Shown one piece after another: positions 24,551 to 37,885 of a stretch of DNA of 64,000 bases; within the stretch, counting starts at the first letter, position 1, and each line of letters begins with the position of its first letter. This stretch comes from Ophiodon elongatus. Lineage: Eukaryota > Chordata > Actinopteri > Perciformes > Hexagrammidae. The position numbers and the translations under genes were made by a program. The DNA is taken from NCBI GenBank assembly GCA_016806645.1, contig JACSYO010001636.1:865001-929000 (forward strand). Direction: 5' to 3'. The notes under the pieces were generated by a model that worked only from the letters and a program-made list of their open reading frames with translations, searched no databases and was not told the origin of the DNA.

Positions 24551-25790
24551 AGAGATAGAGTGGCAGGAGAGAAGGGAAGCTGAACTGTGACAATATCGTA
24601 ATAATAATAGTTTAGTATGCCATACAATTTTGTTAAAATGTCATAGTATGTTAGTATAGTATGTTGAATGAAAGTTATATGAAGTCATAGCACAGTATGT
24701 ACAGAAAATCATAAAAATGTCACAGTATAGTTTGTCAAAAAAAGTCTTACAAAATGTAATAGTATAGAACTGGGGTATTAAATTAATGTTCAACAAGGTC
24801 CAGTGAGAGAGAATTTCCTCATGCAAAGGTCCGGAACGTCACAATAATGTCTAACTTGTGATATGATTTAATCCCATGTATATTGAAGTAGTTTAACAGT
24901 TGTTTTAATGTCTGTATGTAGTCAACAACTGACTGTCAAATCAAATAAATATAATATAATATCTAAACAATATTTATCGTCAGTTTTAAAATTTACTGGA
25001 TTAATTATAAATAATGAATACTCTAATAATAAATAAATGATCTTCTTTCATTTAAATTACAATAAGAGCTGAATTTAAAAATAAACAAAACATTACAGAA
25101 AGCTTTTGAAAAATGTTAATCTGAAAATAAAGTACTTCATTTTAGAAAAAGGAATATAACTGAATCACCCTACAGCTTTAAATTAATTTAATTCAGGTGT
25201 GAAGTGAACAAAAAACAATATTATATTCTTCTCATCTCCTAATAAAAGAAACTTGTTTCAGCTCTATTCTCCTCTCTGTTTACACGGGAAGTGAATGAAT
25301 GTGTTAGAATTCTGATCATATTGGGCTCTTCATATACTTCATATACTATACTATGACATTTCTTATGACATAGAAAATGGTAGACAATATACATTTTATT
25401 ATTTTGGCACACTATACCAATGGCATGTTTATGGCATACTATACTATGAAATACTATATACCGTGATATTTTTATGGCTTTCTATAGTATGGTTTTTGAC
25501 AAATAATAATTACGACATACTAAATTATTATTTCCTATTTTATTTTTGGCATTTTATATGGTCTATTATATTATATTTTCATATATATTAATTCAAATCA
25601 AATTTAGTTTACTTTAATTATTACTATTCTGTCAATATCTGTCAAACATATGTTCGACATATTATACTATACATTTTTTATGGCATACTATATGACTATG
25701 ACTTCTTTATGATATATTATACAATGACATTTTTATGGCATACTATAATATGCCTTTTTTTTTTATATCAAGCCAATGCACAAGTGCCTT

Positions 25791-26075
25791 AAACTTGCAT
25801 TCTCTCTACTGACCAGCAGGGGGGCGACTCCTCTAGATGCAAAAAGAGGTCTGGTTGTATAGAAGTCTATGAGAAAATGACTCTACTTCTCACTTGATTT
25901 ATTCCCTCAGTAAACATTGTAAACATGAGTTTATGGTCTCAATCTCTAGTTTCAAGTATTCTTCAATACAGCATGATGTTCATTTAGTAAATTATGGTCC
26001 ATTTAGAGTCATATAGACCATAAAGCAGGGGATGATACAGGATTGGGCTACCTTATGATTGACAGGTTGCTTCCT
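25791..26075 (+). repeat. dispersed repeat 'R1', copy 1 (CTCF-like core)
   Basis: Starts AAACTTGCATTCTCTCTACTG and continues through GTAAACATTGTAAACATGAG and AATACAGCATGATGTTC to ATTGACAGG. It matches copies at 44185-45257 (+) and 61984-62434 (-) over about 280 bp, at roughly 90% by eye. It contains GACCAGCAGGGGGGCGAC near its start, a CTCF-like core. Confidence 0.85.
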
Positions 26076-26470
26076 TTTGTGCCTTTGGCAATCTGGGTAA
26101 ATTAATTTTGTATATGCACAACACAAGCCATTATGCTATTGATGTTTCTCATAATAGATGGCTTTTATGAAATAACACTAAACTTGACTGATTTTGTCAC
26201 AATTTCCTCCAACCTTGTTAGTGGGTGATGCAACGATACAATTTTATTTGGTTTACTGGCAGAATTGTTGCTTCACAACTAACTTTAAGCATTGATACGT
26301 GTCAGAACCACCGGTTTAGGCCGTATTTAAAATCAGCTGTTGTTGCCTCGCCTCAGTTCTAAAGGCAGCTATCCCAACTGGCCTCACTGGAAGACGACGT
26401 GAGAAGTCGGATACATTTGCCCTTTCGTGACTACATCACACGACCTGTCTCCAAGAACTCTTTTTTTTTT
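26076..26470. other. intergenic, nothing recognised
   Basis: Ordinary AT-rich intergenic sequence before the long (AT)n block. No coding or RNA signal seen. Confidence 0.5.
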
Positions 26471-26476
26471 CTTGTT

Positions 26477-26752
<276 letters not shown>

Positions 26753-27561
26753 ATTGTACAACACCAGCATGTAGGGGTGATTATGTTACGTGAAATCCCC
26801 CATGAATCTGTGAAGACCATATCATATAATGTAATGGTTTGATTGTTCTCAGCGTCCCCCTCACAGACCTTTGGCTCTTTTACTTTATGGTGCACTTTAA
26901 GGCCCCTGGTTTCATAACTGTGACACACTGTTCGAACATGCACTTTTGGTCTGACTGGCAAAACCCACGGGCCTGTGGAGAAATCTGTTCCCAATTACGC
27001 CGTGCATGAAACATCAATTATTTTCCTGAGCGCCCTGGGAGGTGCTGGGGGATTCACGAGCTGGCTGTGAGCTACCGCCAGACCTCTGAGAACCCCCCCC
27101 GTCTGTCTCCAAGGCTCCTTATTACCATACTGCTAATAGCCCCTAGGGTGGCTGGATGAGTGACGGGAGGGGGTTAGGTTTCACATGCCCTGCGGTCGTG
27201 TCTGGATCACTGTTGCTGAGCCAGCAGACCGTACCCCCCAAACCTCACATCTCGGTTTATCAGGCGAACACTGCGTCCCATCGACCTTGTTAAAAATGAG
27301 CCGTCTAGACACCAACAAAGGTGCGTTGTTAAAATTAACAACACAAGCTCATACATCAACTGAAATATAATAATTAGAGCTTCACCCTTTAATAATGAAG
27401 ACGCACAGCCTGATGCTTGCCTGGTTGTTCAGCGCGCTGATAATCAGGTATTTTTAGATGTCTTGCTGTTATTAGTCGATACAAACCTCCTGAACCATAG
27501 AAAGTCCTTCTTCTGAAGAACTCTCAGCCAGTAAGACAATCCATAAGCATGAATAAGCGAT

Positions 27562-27682
27562 ACATATCTATAGATATCTATATAGATATCTATATATAGA
27601 TATCTAGATATAGATATAGATATCTATATCTAGATATCTATCTATCTATATATATATCTATATATATATAGATATATATATA
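27562..27682. repeat. palindromic GATATCTATA repeat cluster
   Basis: Overlapping GATATC, TAGATATCTA and TATAGATATCTATA palindromes fill 120 bp, merging into (TA)n at the right end. Confidence 0.9.
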
Positions 27683-28540
27683 CTGCCTGTGGCTTTGATC
27701 ACATGAGAGGTAAGTAAATCCATTCGGCGATGTTGAAAAGTTGTGAAGAGTGTTGGAATGCTTCTCGCCGTGTTTAAGGAGATATGGGAAATCCATTAGT
27801 TATACAAGCCAGGACTGTGAATTGAGAGCTTGCACTCAGTATTAAGTACCTTTTCCTTTTGATCCCATAACTGCCTCTAACCGCGTCCAAGAAAGACACA
27901 CCTTGTGACACTCAACTTTGAAGTTTCTTATTTCCACGCTGACATGCGAGCCTGGCTGTTTTCATGAGAAGCCACACAGGTGCAGACGTCAGTGCTTTTA
28001 TCAGCTCATCGGCTCACGGAGGAGCGGCAGCTCCTCATGCTGCGGCAAATCCATTCTGAGGAAACTTTGATGCTCAGAGGCGTTGCAGTTACGGAGAGAC
28101 GCTTAACGGCCAAATGGCTGAGGTCATGAGTCCACGTCCCTCAGAGTTTATTTATTTATTCAGGTAACAGTTCAGTTCTATTGTAAATGTAAATGTTCTG
28201 TCACTTTGAGGCGTACACGTGGGGACGGTTAGGCCTTGCTGCCCATTTTGTGCAAGTGGCACCCTTTTAAAAGATGAATGAATAATATGTACGAATTAAA
28301 TAATGTATAGTTCAGAGTTCACCTACCTCCAGAGCCCCGATCGCACAGGTTCACCTGAAACTCCTTCAGCTCAGGTTCCAGCGGGGCCTCCGGCAGCAAC
28401 CAGTCCACCGTGGACAGACCCAGATCCGGCTTCGCTGCCACCTTTGACCTGCAGTCGGAGCTCCGGCTGGAGGTGGAGAGCTCTGCTCCTGGCAGCAGTG
28501 GTCCCACTGGATCCAGGAGCAGAGCTCCGCTCCAGGCAGA

Positions 28541-28683
28541 ACCAGAACCAGGACTAGGACTGAGTGGGGCAGACTAAAATGAAGTTTTCTAAAAGGGACT
28601 CTGGTGCTCAGAAACATTACCACTTTAGTCCACAGGGGCCGCCAAAATCAACACAAAAGGAAAGTTCCTCGTGGTAGCTTTAA
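28541..28683 (+). repeat. dispersed repeat 'R2', copy 1
   Basis: From ACCAGAACCAGGACT through GGGACTCTGGTGCTCAGAAA to AAAGTTCCTCGTGGTAGCTT, closely matching 53569-53726 in the same orientation. Non-coding and short, probably a SINE or the end of a larger element. Confidence 0.8.
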
Positions 28684-29635
28684 TGTACAATTCATTCTTT
28701 TTTAAATGAGCTACTGTACGAGCAACTGCTTTGACGTCACAAAACAATATTTATTGATGACAAAATATATTAATATATTGTGTGTCCTGTGTGCATTTGA
28801 TAAAAAAAAATAGACATGGTCAAAAAATGTTTAACCTGGCTAAACTTTGGCCTTAATGCATAGCAATTTCATCTTGCATCACATAGCAACAGCCACAGAA
28901 GTGCAGGTACACATTCCCGGTAGATTATTTGTCCAAAACATTTTTTACCTCACAAGTCGTGACAAAATATAAAATGAAAGTCTTTTGTGATAACTTGTTG
29001 TAAAATCCAACCTTGTAATATCATGTGAATTGTTTTATATAATTATTTTATCAGATACATCTTTATTTAAACCTGGAACATTTTCTAACCCTATTTTATA
29101 AAGAAAAGCTTTTATTTTAGTTAAAAAAAATTATTTCTAACATTGAGAAAGCACAAAGCATTGTTCAATTATTAGTAAATATAATTTATTTAAAATGGTA
29201 TGTTGTAAGGAGAGTGCTTTTGCCAAACAATCTCAATTGTTTTGTGAGAGAAAAGTTCTGTTCGTCCCGACGACGGCTGCCTTGGACACAGGGACACGTG
29301 AGCATCTTTATGCGTTGGAGGTGTATGTGTGACATCTGTGCAGAAATGCATGTTTCCCCCAAACACTGAAGCCAAGAGAAGAGGTTTGAGCGTCGCCTGG
29401 TCGTGTTGTCATGGAGACTGTCGCAGCACGTAGATAATGTCTAGGGCTTACTTCAGCCAAATCTTTACCGTTCATCTCCACCCTGACTCCTGCGTTTCCT
29501 CCCCGGCTCAACGTGTGAGCCTCCGTCTTCCCCTCTGAGCCGGAGTGACCCCAACATGTGACGCGAGGACGAGAGGACGAGAGGACCCCGCCTCAGAAAT
29601 AACCACAAACGAGATGCTTTTCAAATCGAAAGACA

Positions 29636-29641
29636 TTTATT
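29636..29641 (-). terminator. slc41a2: candidate slc41a2 polyadenylation signal
   Basis: AATAAA on the - strand, 2.9 kb past the stop, followed on that strand by a T/G-rich stretch (CGTTTGTGGTTATTTCT) of the kind found downstream of cleavage sites. Another AATAAA lies at 31045-31050. Which is used, if either, cannot be told from sequence. Confidence 0.25.
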
Positions 29642-29801
29642 TAGACAGTTTGGGCCCACACGAGCCACGAACGCAAATAAAGGGTTTCATAGCAAAGTTA
29701 CGTCCCCCTCTAGAATCTGACAACTTTGATCTCTCGAAGTAGTTTCATGCCAGCAATCAAAATGATATCACTTCGTAATGAAACTCCTCAAAAATACAAT
29801 A

Positions 29802-29825
29802 GTCGTCGTCGTCGTCGTCGTCGTA
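29802..29825 (+). repeat. (GTC)n microsatellite
   Basis: Eight GTC units. Confidence 0.9.
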
Positions 29826-29970
29826 GAACTAAAAGTGAGTACAAAAGGAATTCATTGCGCAGTATTACAAGGCTGTAGAAAGAAAATTGCATTAATGGCG
29901 TGACGGAGAGAAATACCTTGTTAACCAGTGAATCTCAAGAGGCACATATTGGAGTTGATCAGGGCGAACG

Positions 29971-30034
29971 GTCACGGGCACACAATGATCACGGGCACAC
30001 AATGATCACGGGCACACAATGATCACGGGCACAC
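29971..30034 (+). repeat. 17-bp tandem repeat, about 4 copies
   Basis: Units of TCACGGGCACACAATGA repeat nearly exactly. Confidence 0.95.
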
Positions 30035-32522
30035 TGAGATCAGGAGGTTTGATTTAGGGAGCTCATTTCTAAGTAAGACAGATGTCATTTCTCTGGGAGT
30101 CAGAGGGACACATTTAATAACCGGACAGACCTTAACTTTTAAAACACATAATTCTGAAAAGGTGACCGAACTCTGGTGTTTGATCAGGTCGTGTTAACAC
30201 CGATTATATCAGTCTGAAATAAGAAGAAAACTGATAGATACTGAGCACACATGCACTGTAAACAGCGTGTGGAATGTTTCAGGGGTTTTTCCTGCCGTAC
30301 CGCTCTGTGTGCACAACGGAGGCTAACCGACCAACAAAGGGTATGAACGATGGGGAACACGTAAGATACAGAAGATGTCATGGTTTGTTTTGCACGAGGT
30401 TCAGAGTAGTGCTGTTGACCTTTACGTAACACCAGGAGAATGAAAAGATGCAAAGATGCACGTAAAGGGAGTTGATCTGCGGATTGGTTGACCTCAAGCA
30501 ATAATTGACCATTCACTAAGCCCGCCTCCTCTTACTTCCTGGTGCGGATTTTGCATTCAATGACACTGCGGCTGGGCTGTAGCTAGCTAGCGAACTAGCT
30601 AAGCTAATTCTGCTAACGTCAAATTCATGAGTTGGTCTTAGCTAGCTGATGAAATGATAGCTACAGTACACAACAGTCTGCCTAAATACTGAGGCTGATG
30701 CTGTGTTGACACGACGAGCGACAAAGCTACAGGCTCCAAGTCCTTTTCACTGGAAGCTGACATGAAGCTACAAACTGACGCGCTAAAAATCTAAACCGAG
30801 CTGGCCTCAACTTATTCCAGTGCTCAATGAACCCTTCTCCCTCCAAACTAACTCCTGTTCCATTACGTCTACAGAGCAGACATGTACATGTAGCCAGCCA
30901 CGATTAAAAGACACCAACACTAAATACATAAATAAATTGTCCTTGTATTGCAGTGTAGGTGTTGGTTTGTCTGATAAAAGAGATCAGAGTTTCATTTTCA
31001 TTCTAACATAGCCCTGTTTGGCTGCTCCGCTAACAACCTGGATGTTTATTACTTTTAAGGTTGCACTTGAGCAAAAGCTTTCAGGATGAAGACTAAGTGA
31101 TGCGTTTAGCAAACGGAACGGTATCTCTGGAAACGTTGCTGGGTTTCTGGACTAAACTTGATCAAATCACGTAAATATAAAATATAAAGTGGATGTGCTA
31201 ACCCCACAGAGCAATGTACAACTGTAGGTTATAACAACCTAGACTGAGTTATTACTGTTACAGTTATAACGATTGTAGTGTGCGTTAGAGCAGATAAAAA
31301 CAATGTTGCACCCGTGCACACCAACATGTTGAGAAGTCCAAAGCCTGCTGTACTGACCTGACATGCCCAGTTACGGTTGCTATGCAATGATTGGACAAGG
31401 GGTTTAGTGAAGGGTCAATTCTCAACAACTGGGTACCAGGCAGTGTTGGCTGTCGGGCCCTGCAAATACTTTTGAACTTGAACTGAATGGCCTTTAACAT
31501 TATCAATTTTTTTTCATTTTGACCCTTTTTGTAATTATGTCCATGTTCCTATGTTAGCATCATTCACTGCACCGAATCTTGACGAGAAATCATTTGAATT
31601 CAGAATAGAGAGCTATAGAATCGGCCTGTGAGACTGGAATTGAGTTACTTGCTGGTCTCCCAAAAGGGTTGGGAACCCCTGAGCCAACATCCAGTCAGGA
31701 GGCAGGTTTGAAAACACAAATGAGAAGGAAAAAAACATTTCCATCTGTACGTATATATATTTAAAAAAAACAGCCGCAGAAATGCGTCGGTGCAGGTTTG
31801 CTTCCTTGCAGCCGGGAGCAACGTTCCAGCCTTAGCCTTGAAGAGAACAGTGAGGGAGAACTAAAATACTGAAAAAGGGAAAATTAGAACTGTTCTGTAT
31901 GGAAAGAGCACATCTGGATACTGGAAAAAAAAACAGACACATAAAAAGGGGGAAGAAACGTAAACTTCTCCGCCCACCAATACAACTCCACGTTGTCCCT
32001 GCCCGGTGCTGGTAGACCTGCTAACATGGCAGTTCAAAGCGTTTGTTCAGTTAATCCCAGATAAACCTCCACCGTCGTCGTCGTCTCTGTGTCCCTCCAC
32101 TGACTTTACACACAAGGCAGGTAATGAAGTTTGTGACACGGCGGGTAGTAAATCCCAAAATATACACCAACAAAAGAGATATGACGGATGCTCGGCAGCA
32201 GCAGCGAGGTTCCCTGCTCCTCTTAGCAAGACCAGCAATGAAATATGCAAGTGCTTCGATGCAAACTATGCGGATCAAGATCTGTGCTGAGAACAGTCTA
32301 AATGTATGGAATATAATGTATTTTGTGTGTAAGAAAAATTAAAATAAATCAGAAAATAGTTCCCAAACCCCTCATGTGGTTTAAGTGAAGTAGAGGAATG
32401 TGCTGGCCAGCAACAGAGAGCACCCACGTTCCCACAAGGCTTAAGGGAGTGGGAAGTCGGGGGGCAGAGGCTGGGGGTGGGGGGTTTCCTCCACCGCCAG
32501 TGCCTTGTTGTCAAAGGCCGCC

Positions 32523-32708
32523 TCAGTCGCCCACGTCGCTGTCCTGGTCTCCGATGACCCACAGGAAGTGGAAGCTGAGTGCCAGCAGGGCGGTGCCCAA
32601 CAGGTCGCCCAGAGCCGTCAGGTAAGGGATGGAAAAACTGTCCGGATCTTTGCCGCTCCGCCACATGGAGTGCACCATCCAGTCTGCTATGCACAACAGC
32701 AGCAGCAC
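32523..32708 (-). CDS. slc41a2: slc41a2 terminal exon (last helices, DPDS...ALGD motif)
   Basis: 186 nt: 61 codons plus TGA at 32525-32523, entered at phase 0 after a pyrimidine-rich acceptor (CTTCTCTTCCAG). It encodes the IADWMVHSMW segment, then DPDSFSIPYLTALGDLLGTA, the second-half version of the MgtE-family Asp...Pro...Asp helix. It ends in the hydrophilic GDQDSDVGD C-terminus typical of SLC41A1/A2. The phase-0 junction with the upstream exon gives AAAMLQ-VLLLLCIADWM, in line with the family. Confidence 0.96.
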   Translation of the reverse strand: MLLLLCIADWMVHSMWRSGKDPDSFSIPYLTALGDLLGTALLALSFHFLWVIGDQDSDVGD

Positions 32709-32999
32709 CTGGAAGAGAAGGACAGGAGGATGTGACCGCGGCATACTAATGTGAGGATACTGCTGGAGGCCTACGCCGTCACCGCTCTCTTGGAGAGAAC
32801 AGGCAGAAAAGACAATCAATCCATTTAAAACTATCGATTATTTAGGTCAGAATGATTTGCTTTAAGAAAAACCAGGATGTACAAAATGATCAAAGCAGTG
32901 AGCTCTAGTTCCCACAAGGGGACCAGTAGATCAGATCAGCCTTGTTCAGTCTCCACCCTTGACAGTCATGTTTCCGTGTTGTTGCCTTGGCAAACGCTC

Positions 33000-33150
33000 T
33001 TGTAGTCTGAACTATGAGGGCAAACATGGTAAACATCACACCTGCTAAACATCCGAATGCTAACATTGTACCCGCGAGCATGTTAGCATGCTGTCGTTAG
33101 CATTAAGCTCAAAGCACCATAGTGCATACAGCCTTACAGAGCCACTATCT
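33000..33150 (-). repeat. GCTAGCATGC-type dispersed repeat, reverse copy
   Basis: On the reverse strand it reads as GCTTAATGCTAACGACAGC followed by ATGCTAACATGCTCG, the same pattern type as the fragment at about 10.6 kb. Confidence 0.4.
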
Positions 33151-35851
33151 TGGCCATAAACTCTTCTTAATGACGATAATGGGGATACAAATAAAAAAAG
33201 AATGGTTATTGCTGTTGACCTGAATCTGGCAACTCCTGATTCATTCATGTTCCCTTTTCTTATTCCTTTTGACTCGTGAAGCAGGGCTTTTTCATGGCAA
33301 TCCCAGAATAACATAGCAAAAGAAAAGAGAGCGAGGCAGTCGGAGTGTAATTCTTAACCAAATAATAAAAAGAATAGCAAGATGGAGACCAGGAAAAGCT
33401 CGTGTTATCGAGGCTGGGAGGAACAAGTGCTACGAAACGCTGTGCAGAATGGCATAAACACTTAAACTGTAGTGGGGACAGAGAGAAGGAGGAGTAATGG
33501 ACAGAGCAGCAGACCGAGAGACGAGTTAAGAGAGTTATTCATAATTCAAGTTTCCACGCATGGAGGCAACCGTGCCGAGAGTAAAAGAGAAGTCCATTAA
33601 AAGATAAGGACGAGTCTATAATTTAAGGGGAAATGAGCTGTCCAGAGTTGTGTGCAAACATTCTAAAAACAAAAAAAGGATGACAGTCATCGGAAGATAT
33701 TAACATGCTGGGGAATACAAGCAGCAACGATGGTATCAAGAGGTAGCGGGGATAATTGATTATGACAATAGATCATTTCATTAGAGGAACTCACTAATGT
33801 ATGAGCTCTGATAACCTGCTGACAGCCCCACTAGTCTTTGGATGCGGGGGAGTTCCTGTGATGGAGTGTGTAATCCTGTTGAACAACATGGCCTCCTGCG
33901 TTCCACAATAAGCTTTTAAACCCGACCGTCCACCGCGCTAACAGACTGGTGTTCATGATGTCATCCTCTCAGTTGTAGTAATTGTTGCTTATGGAGCATA
34001 ACCTCTAGAAACTATGCACTTAGAAACGTACCCTGTTGCTTACTGATTCTGCATAGCAACGAGATTTTGTAACCGGAAGCGCTCTGGTTTCCATTTTGTG
34101 GTCCAAGTATTATCGACCAATCACTTCAAAGAGGCAGAACGCATTGGCCAAAATGCAATCTTAATAAAGTAAATAAGGTATCTGAAGAAAAGAAAAAAAC
34201 TCATGCTTGAACCCCTCTAGCTGGCTGTAGAAAATGTTCATGTCCACAAAACATGCTCACAAGTACAAGTGTGAATTAAATATATATATATATAATTTTT
34301 CTTTTTTTATATATACATTTTCTTTTCTTGATGGTAGCTTAATTGATAAGAATGTAGGATAGCCATATATATATGCATTATTCTCCTGCCTGGGCCTTTT
34401 CAGTCATATTGTAAACTAGATTGAATACAGGCTACATTTACTGTATTGTGTTTGATGGCTGAATAAAAACACTACAATACAGTCTGGGAACCCACCGGCT
34501 ACCGTCTGACAAAGATTTATCTTATTATTGGCTTACAATTAGCTTGTAAACTGTCTACTTGTGAAACAATCCGGTCGCACACGTCGTCTCTCAGCTCCAA
34601 CTGCAGTCTTGCATCTGAAGTTGCTAATCGGACTGTAAACAGAGCAGCAGGTCTTGGCCTGGATATCCGCTGACTACACCGGAACCCCAGAAATACAGCC
34701 CCTTGCCCCCCCGGAGGCTTAAGAGAGGTTTATACTCCGAGCATGCAGAAAGGCAGTCATGCTCAACGCGCCGTACGTTGCATTATTCCTGTGAATAAGC
34801 AAGAAGACGAGTGCAAAACGCCATAAACCAACCTCCTCAATGCCGAGGAGGAATGAACTCTAAACTCATAACTAATATTCATTCTCTATTTTATTGCCTT
34901 TGTTCAAGCCCTGTAAAGAAACAAGTCAAGTATTGCATGCATTATAAAAGACACAAAGGTTGAATATCCGGTAAACTGTTTGTTTGGCTTCAAAAGTTCT
35001 ACTCAAATGTAGATTTTTCAAGACCTCCTGTTTCTTAAAACAAATGACCTTCTTTGAGAACTCCTCAGGCTGTTAAAAGTGATTTTATCAGTCTGAGAAG
35101 TTCCAATCAGGCACATAGTTACAAAAAATTAATAAGTGCACGACGCGCAGGCCCCAATTATGTCAGTTGCTGTTGGAAGACAGGAGCTCGGGCCGGTCTA
35201 AACTACCTCTCCAACACTTAGTCCATTCGGTTTTTTGCTGCTATTGGAAGGATTGGATTTTAGAAGAAATCACTGTAAGAGGTCAGAGTTCGATGCAATA
35301 GAGTTTATTCTTTGAGCAAGAAGTAAACCCGAGCAGACCCCGGAGTCCAGCTGACTACCCTGCTCTGAACCCAGCCTTATACACTTCCTCCGTCTGGGGC
35401 CAATGCTCCACCTTTATTTTAAAATCCTCCTTTGTTGCCTGGGAAATAATAGTGGAATATCTTTTTGGTCCCACCCTAGTTTTATGTTTCTGATGGAGTC
35501 TCGGGAAGTCCCGAACCTTCCTGCTCAGGCATGTTTTCCTGACACCAGTATTTCCAGGGGTTTCCAAAGTACATAAAAAAAAAAAGATAACTTGGAATGA
35601 ATCAGGTTATATGTTAAATCACTTAAATCATACCATTAACACTAGTTCTGATATACTGCTTTCATACATGTGTGCTTAAAACATTGACTATATTTGAAAG
35701 TGCTGACTTACTGTGACAAATCAGACTAACATTGCACCCTGTGCCGGCCACACTACGGTGAGTAGGAACTGAGAAGATTGTTTGAAGCATCACTTGCCTC
35801 AAACTGTCAACTACGATCCGTCATGTACAGTGCAGAGCTTCCATTGAAGGC

Positions 35852-36139
35852 TAAATGGTAAATTGACTGTACTTGTACAGTTCTCTTCTAGTCTTCTGAC
35901 CACTCAAAGCTCTTTAACACTACATGACATCATTCACCCATTCACACCCTGATGGGAGGAGCTACCATGCAAGGTGCCACCTGCCATCAGGACTAGCTAA
36001 CATTCACACACCGTAGGAACAGCTACGGGAGCAGCTTGGGGTTAAGAGTCTTGCCCAAGGACACATTGACATGGACTAGAGGAGTCAGGGATCGAACCGC
36101 CGATCCTCTGATTGAAGGACGACCACTCACAGTCGCCCC
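35852..36139 (-). repeat. tRNA-derived SINE, near full length
   Basis: On the reverse strand the head has a B-box-like GGCGGTTCGATCCC and the phrase GTGTCCTTGGGCAAGACTC. The body includes CATGGTAGCTCCTCCCATC. The tail reads CTTTGAGTGGTCAGAAGACT and ends in ATTTACCATTTA. This is the layout of a common percomorph tRNA-SINE with a LINE-derived tail. Confidence 0.75.
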
Positions 36140-37254
36140 TTGATAAGATTAGTTTAGTTTTTTCCTCAGACAAACAAAGAAAAGGAGGCAAAGACAGAGA
36201 GAAACTTGTGAGAAGTTTCATGCAGTCAGCCTTTCAAGGATTAAGATGCATTCCCACATTTTGGCCAAACAAATGGAAAATGAAAGAGACAAATATAACA
36301 CAGCGGCATTCCATCAGGCAGACTCGTCCTCCGTCTCTGCATTCAGTGCCTTAATCACGCCTGAGTGTCTGCAAGACAAAGCTGTTTGAACTCCTGAGAT
36401 GGCCACGCTCGCCTGCATCTGCCTCCGTGTCAATTTGGCCAATTACAAGCCACTTACACAGGTGGCAGAAACGCAGAGCTGAGAGGAGTCCGACTGCTGA
36501 GAGGTCGGTGTGGGTGCTGAGAGCAGAATGGGTTGAATGCCATTCCTCCGGCTCTCTAACAAACAGAGTTGGATAGACGCCTGGGCAAAATCAGTACTGA
36601 CAAAGTTCCGTGCTCCGACGTGTGCAATCATGCAGCGGTCTGGAGACGTTCTTTCTTCTGGCAACTTTAATCGTTATCCTACATCTCTCTGGCTTTAGTC
36701 CGCGAAGTTGCTCGTAACTTGTCGTAAATCACTTCGAACTCATTAAGTAACCTTAATTAGAGCTGCCCGTTTGTGAAATTTGAGCATTAGTATAATTTAC
36801 ACTCTCAAATGGCTATACAAGTCTACTTGTTCCATTCTATTTGTGGGCAAGTTTCATTCACAAAAATACTACAGCGTGGTTGAATGTTACATGAAGACAT
36901 CCGGGAGCTGATACCCTGAGAATGGGTTCACGTTTAGAAACTGCTACGGTCTCCGTTGTTGATGCTTGAAGACTACTTCTACTGCATAGTGTGGTTGCAA
37001 AGACTTGGGACTTGTACTTGCCCCCCAGGAAAAGGACATTTGACTAGCTCTTAAAGATTTGTGACCAGATCATCATCATAATCAGGAATCTTCCAAGCTT
37101 ATTTCAAGTAGAGTATTTGGTGAAATAGAGCTGTCAGTGTTGCACAGCTGCTCTCCTTTATGACAGCCAGCCAGGCTCTCCACAGTGAGCTTTTTTTTTT
37201 GCTATGTCCAAATGTGAAAAATGATAGAGGTGCAATGGTGCGATAGACCATGAG

Positions 37255-37274
37255 TTCTGACACCAGGGGGCGGC
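37255..37274 (+). promoter_or_regulatory. CTCF-like motif
   Basis: TCTGACACCAGGGGGCGGCT fits the CTCF core CCANNAGGGGGC at most positions. Motif match only. Confidence 0.35.
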
Positions 37275-37885
37275 TTCTGCAGACGTTAAACGTGCACAAA
37301 GAAGACAGAAAGAAACCATGTGACTGTCCATGCATTTTATCACAGTACCGTTGAACAAGCAAAAAGCATCTCAGTGCTCCAATCCTATTTGCACATATTA
37401 AAATGGGGTCATTTGCAGACATTTGGCACAAAATGGGCCTCTTTCTATGCAAATAGTCCAATTCCCAAAGAGAAGCACTACTAACGTCTTTAGCCAGTTG
37501 GTGCTAATCGAATCCCATTTAAAAAGGGACGTCTGCTTGAATTCATTTATTTTGGGATGCAATGAAAGTTGTCATTAAAATTAAACGAATAAAGTCCTCC
37601 TACATGTCATTTTGGAAAATACATGAGAAAAAAAAAAACGAGATTTAAATAAATCAATGAAGTTAACTCTGCTGAGTCTCACCCCTCACACAACCGACAT
37701 ATCGGCCTCAAGCACATTTTTACTTTGCCACATGGATAAGGGCAATCAAATACAAAATAAGGAAACATTGCACTCAGCTGCAAAACTTTATGCTTTATAC
37801 TCCACGTGTCAGCTGTGAAAATGACCTTGAGAAAGGGCGGAGAGCTGATTCTTTGATTTTGTTCACTGAGGGATGAATTCACAAT

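Larger units (their letters stand above)
22600..25760. repeat. degenerate AT-rich satellite-like field (ATGTCATAGTATAGTATG units)
   Basis: Variants of ATGTCATAGTATAGTATGTCATAAAA recur at about 22.6-22.8, 23.33-23.64 and 24.59-24.79 kb in one orientation. They recur at about 25.33-25.76 kb in the opposite orientation (CATACTATACTATGACATTTTTATGG). The units are diverged and broken up by insertions: the 137-bp segment, a repeat at 22.98-23.33 kb and the minisatellite-bearing block. It looks like an old tandem or terminal-repeat array invaded by younger elements. Confidence 0.6.
28684..32522. other. slc41a2 3' UTR and/or intergenic
   Basis: Sequence beyond the slc41a2 stop on its sense (-) strand. 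It probably includes the 3' UTR of unknown length, then intergenic DNA. It contains two short tandem repeats and several AGCTAGCT-type palindromic patches near 30.58 kb. No further exon is recognised. Confidence 0.5.
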
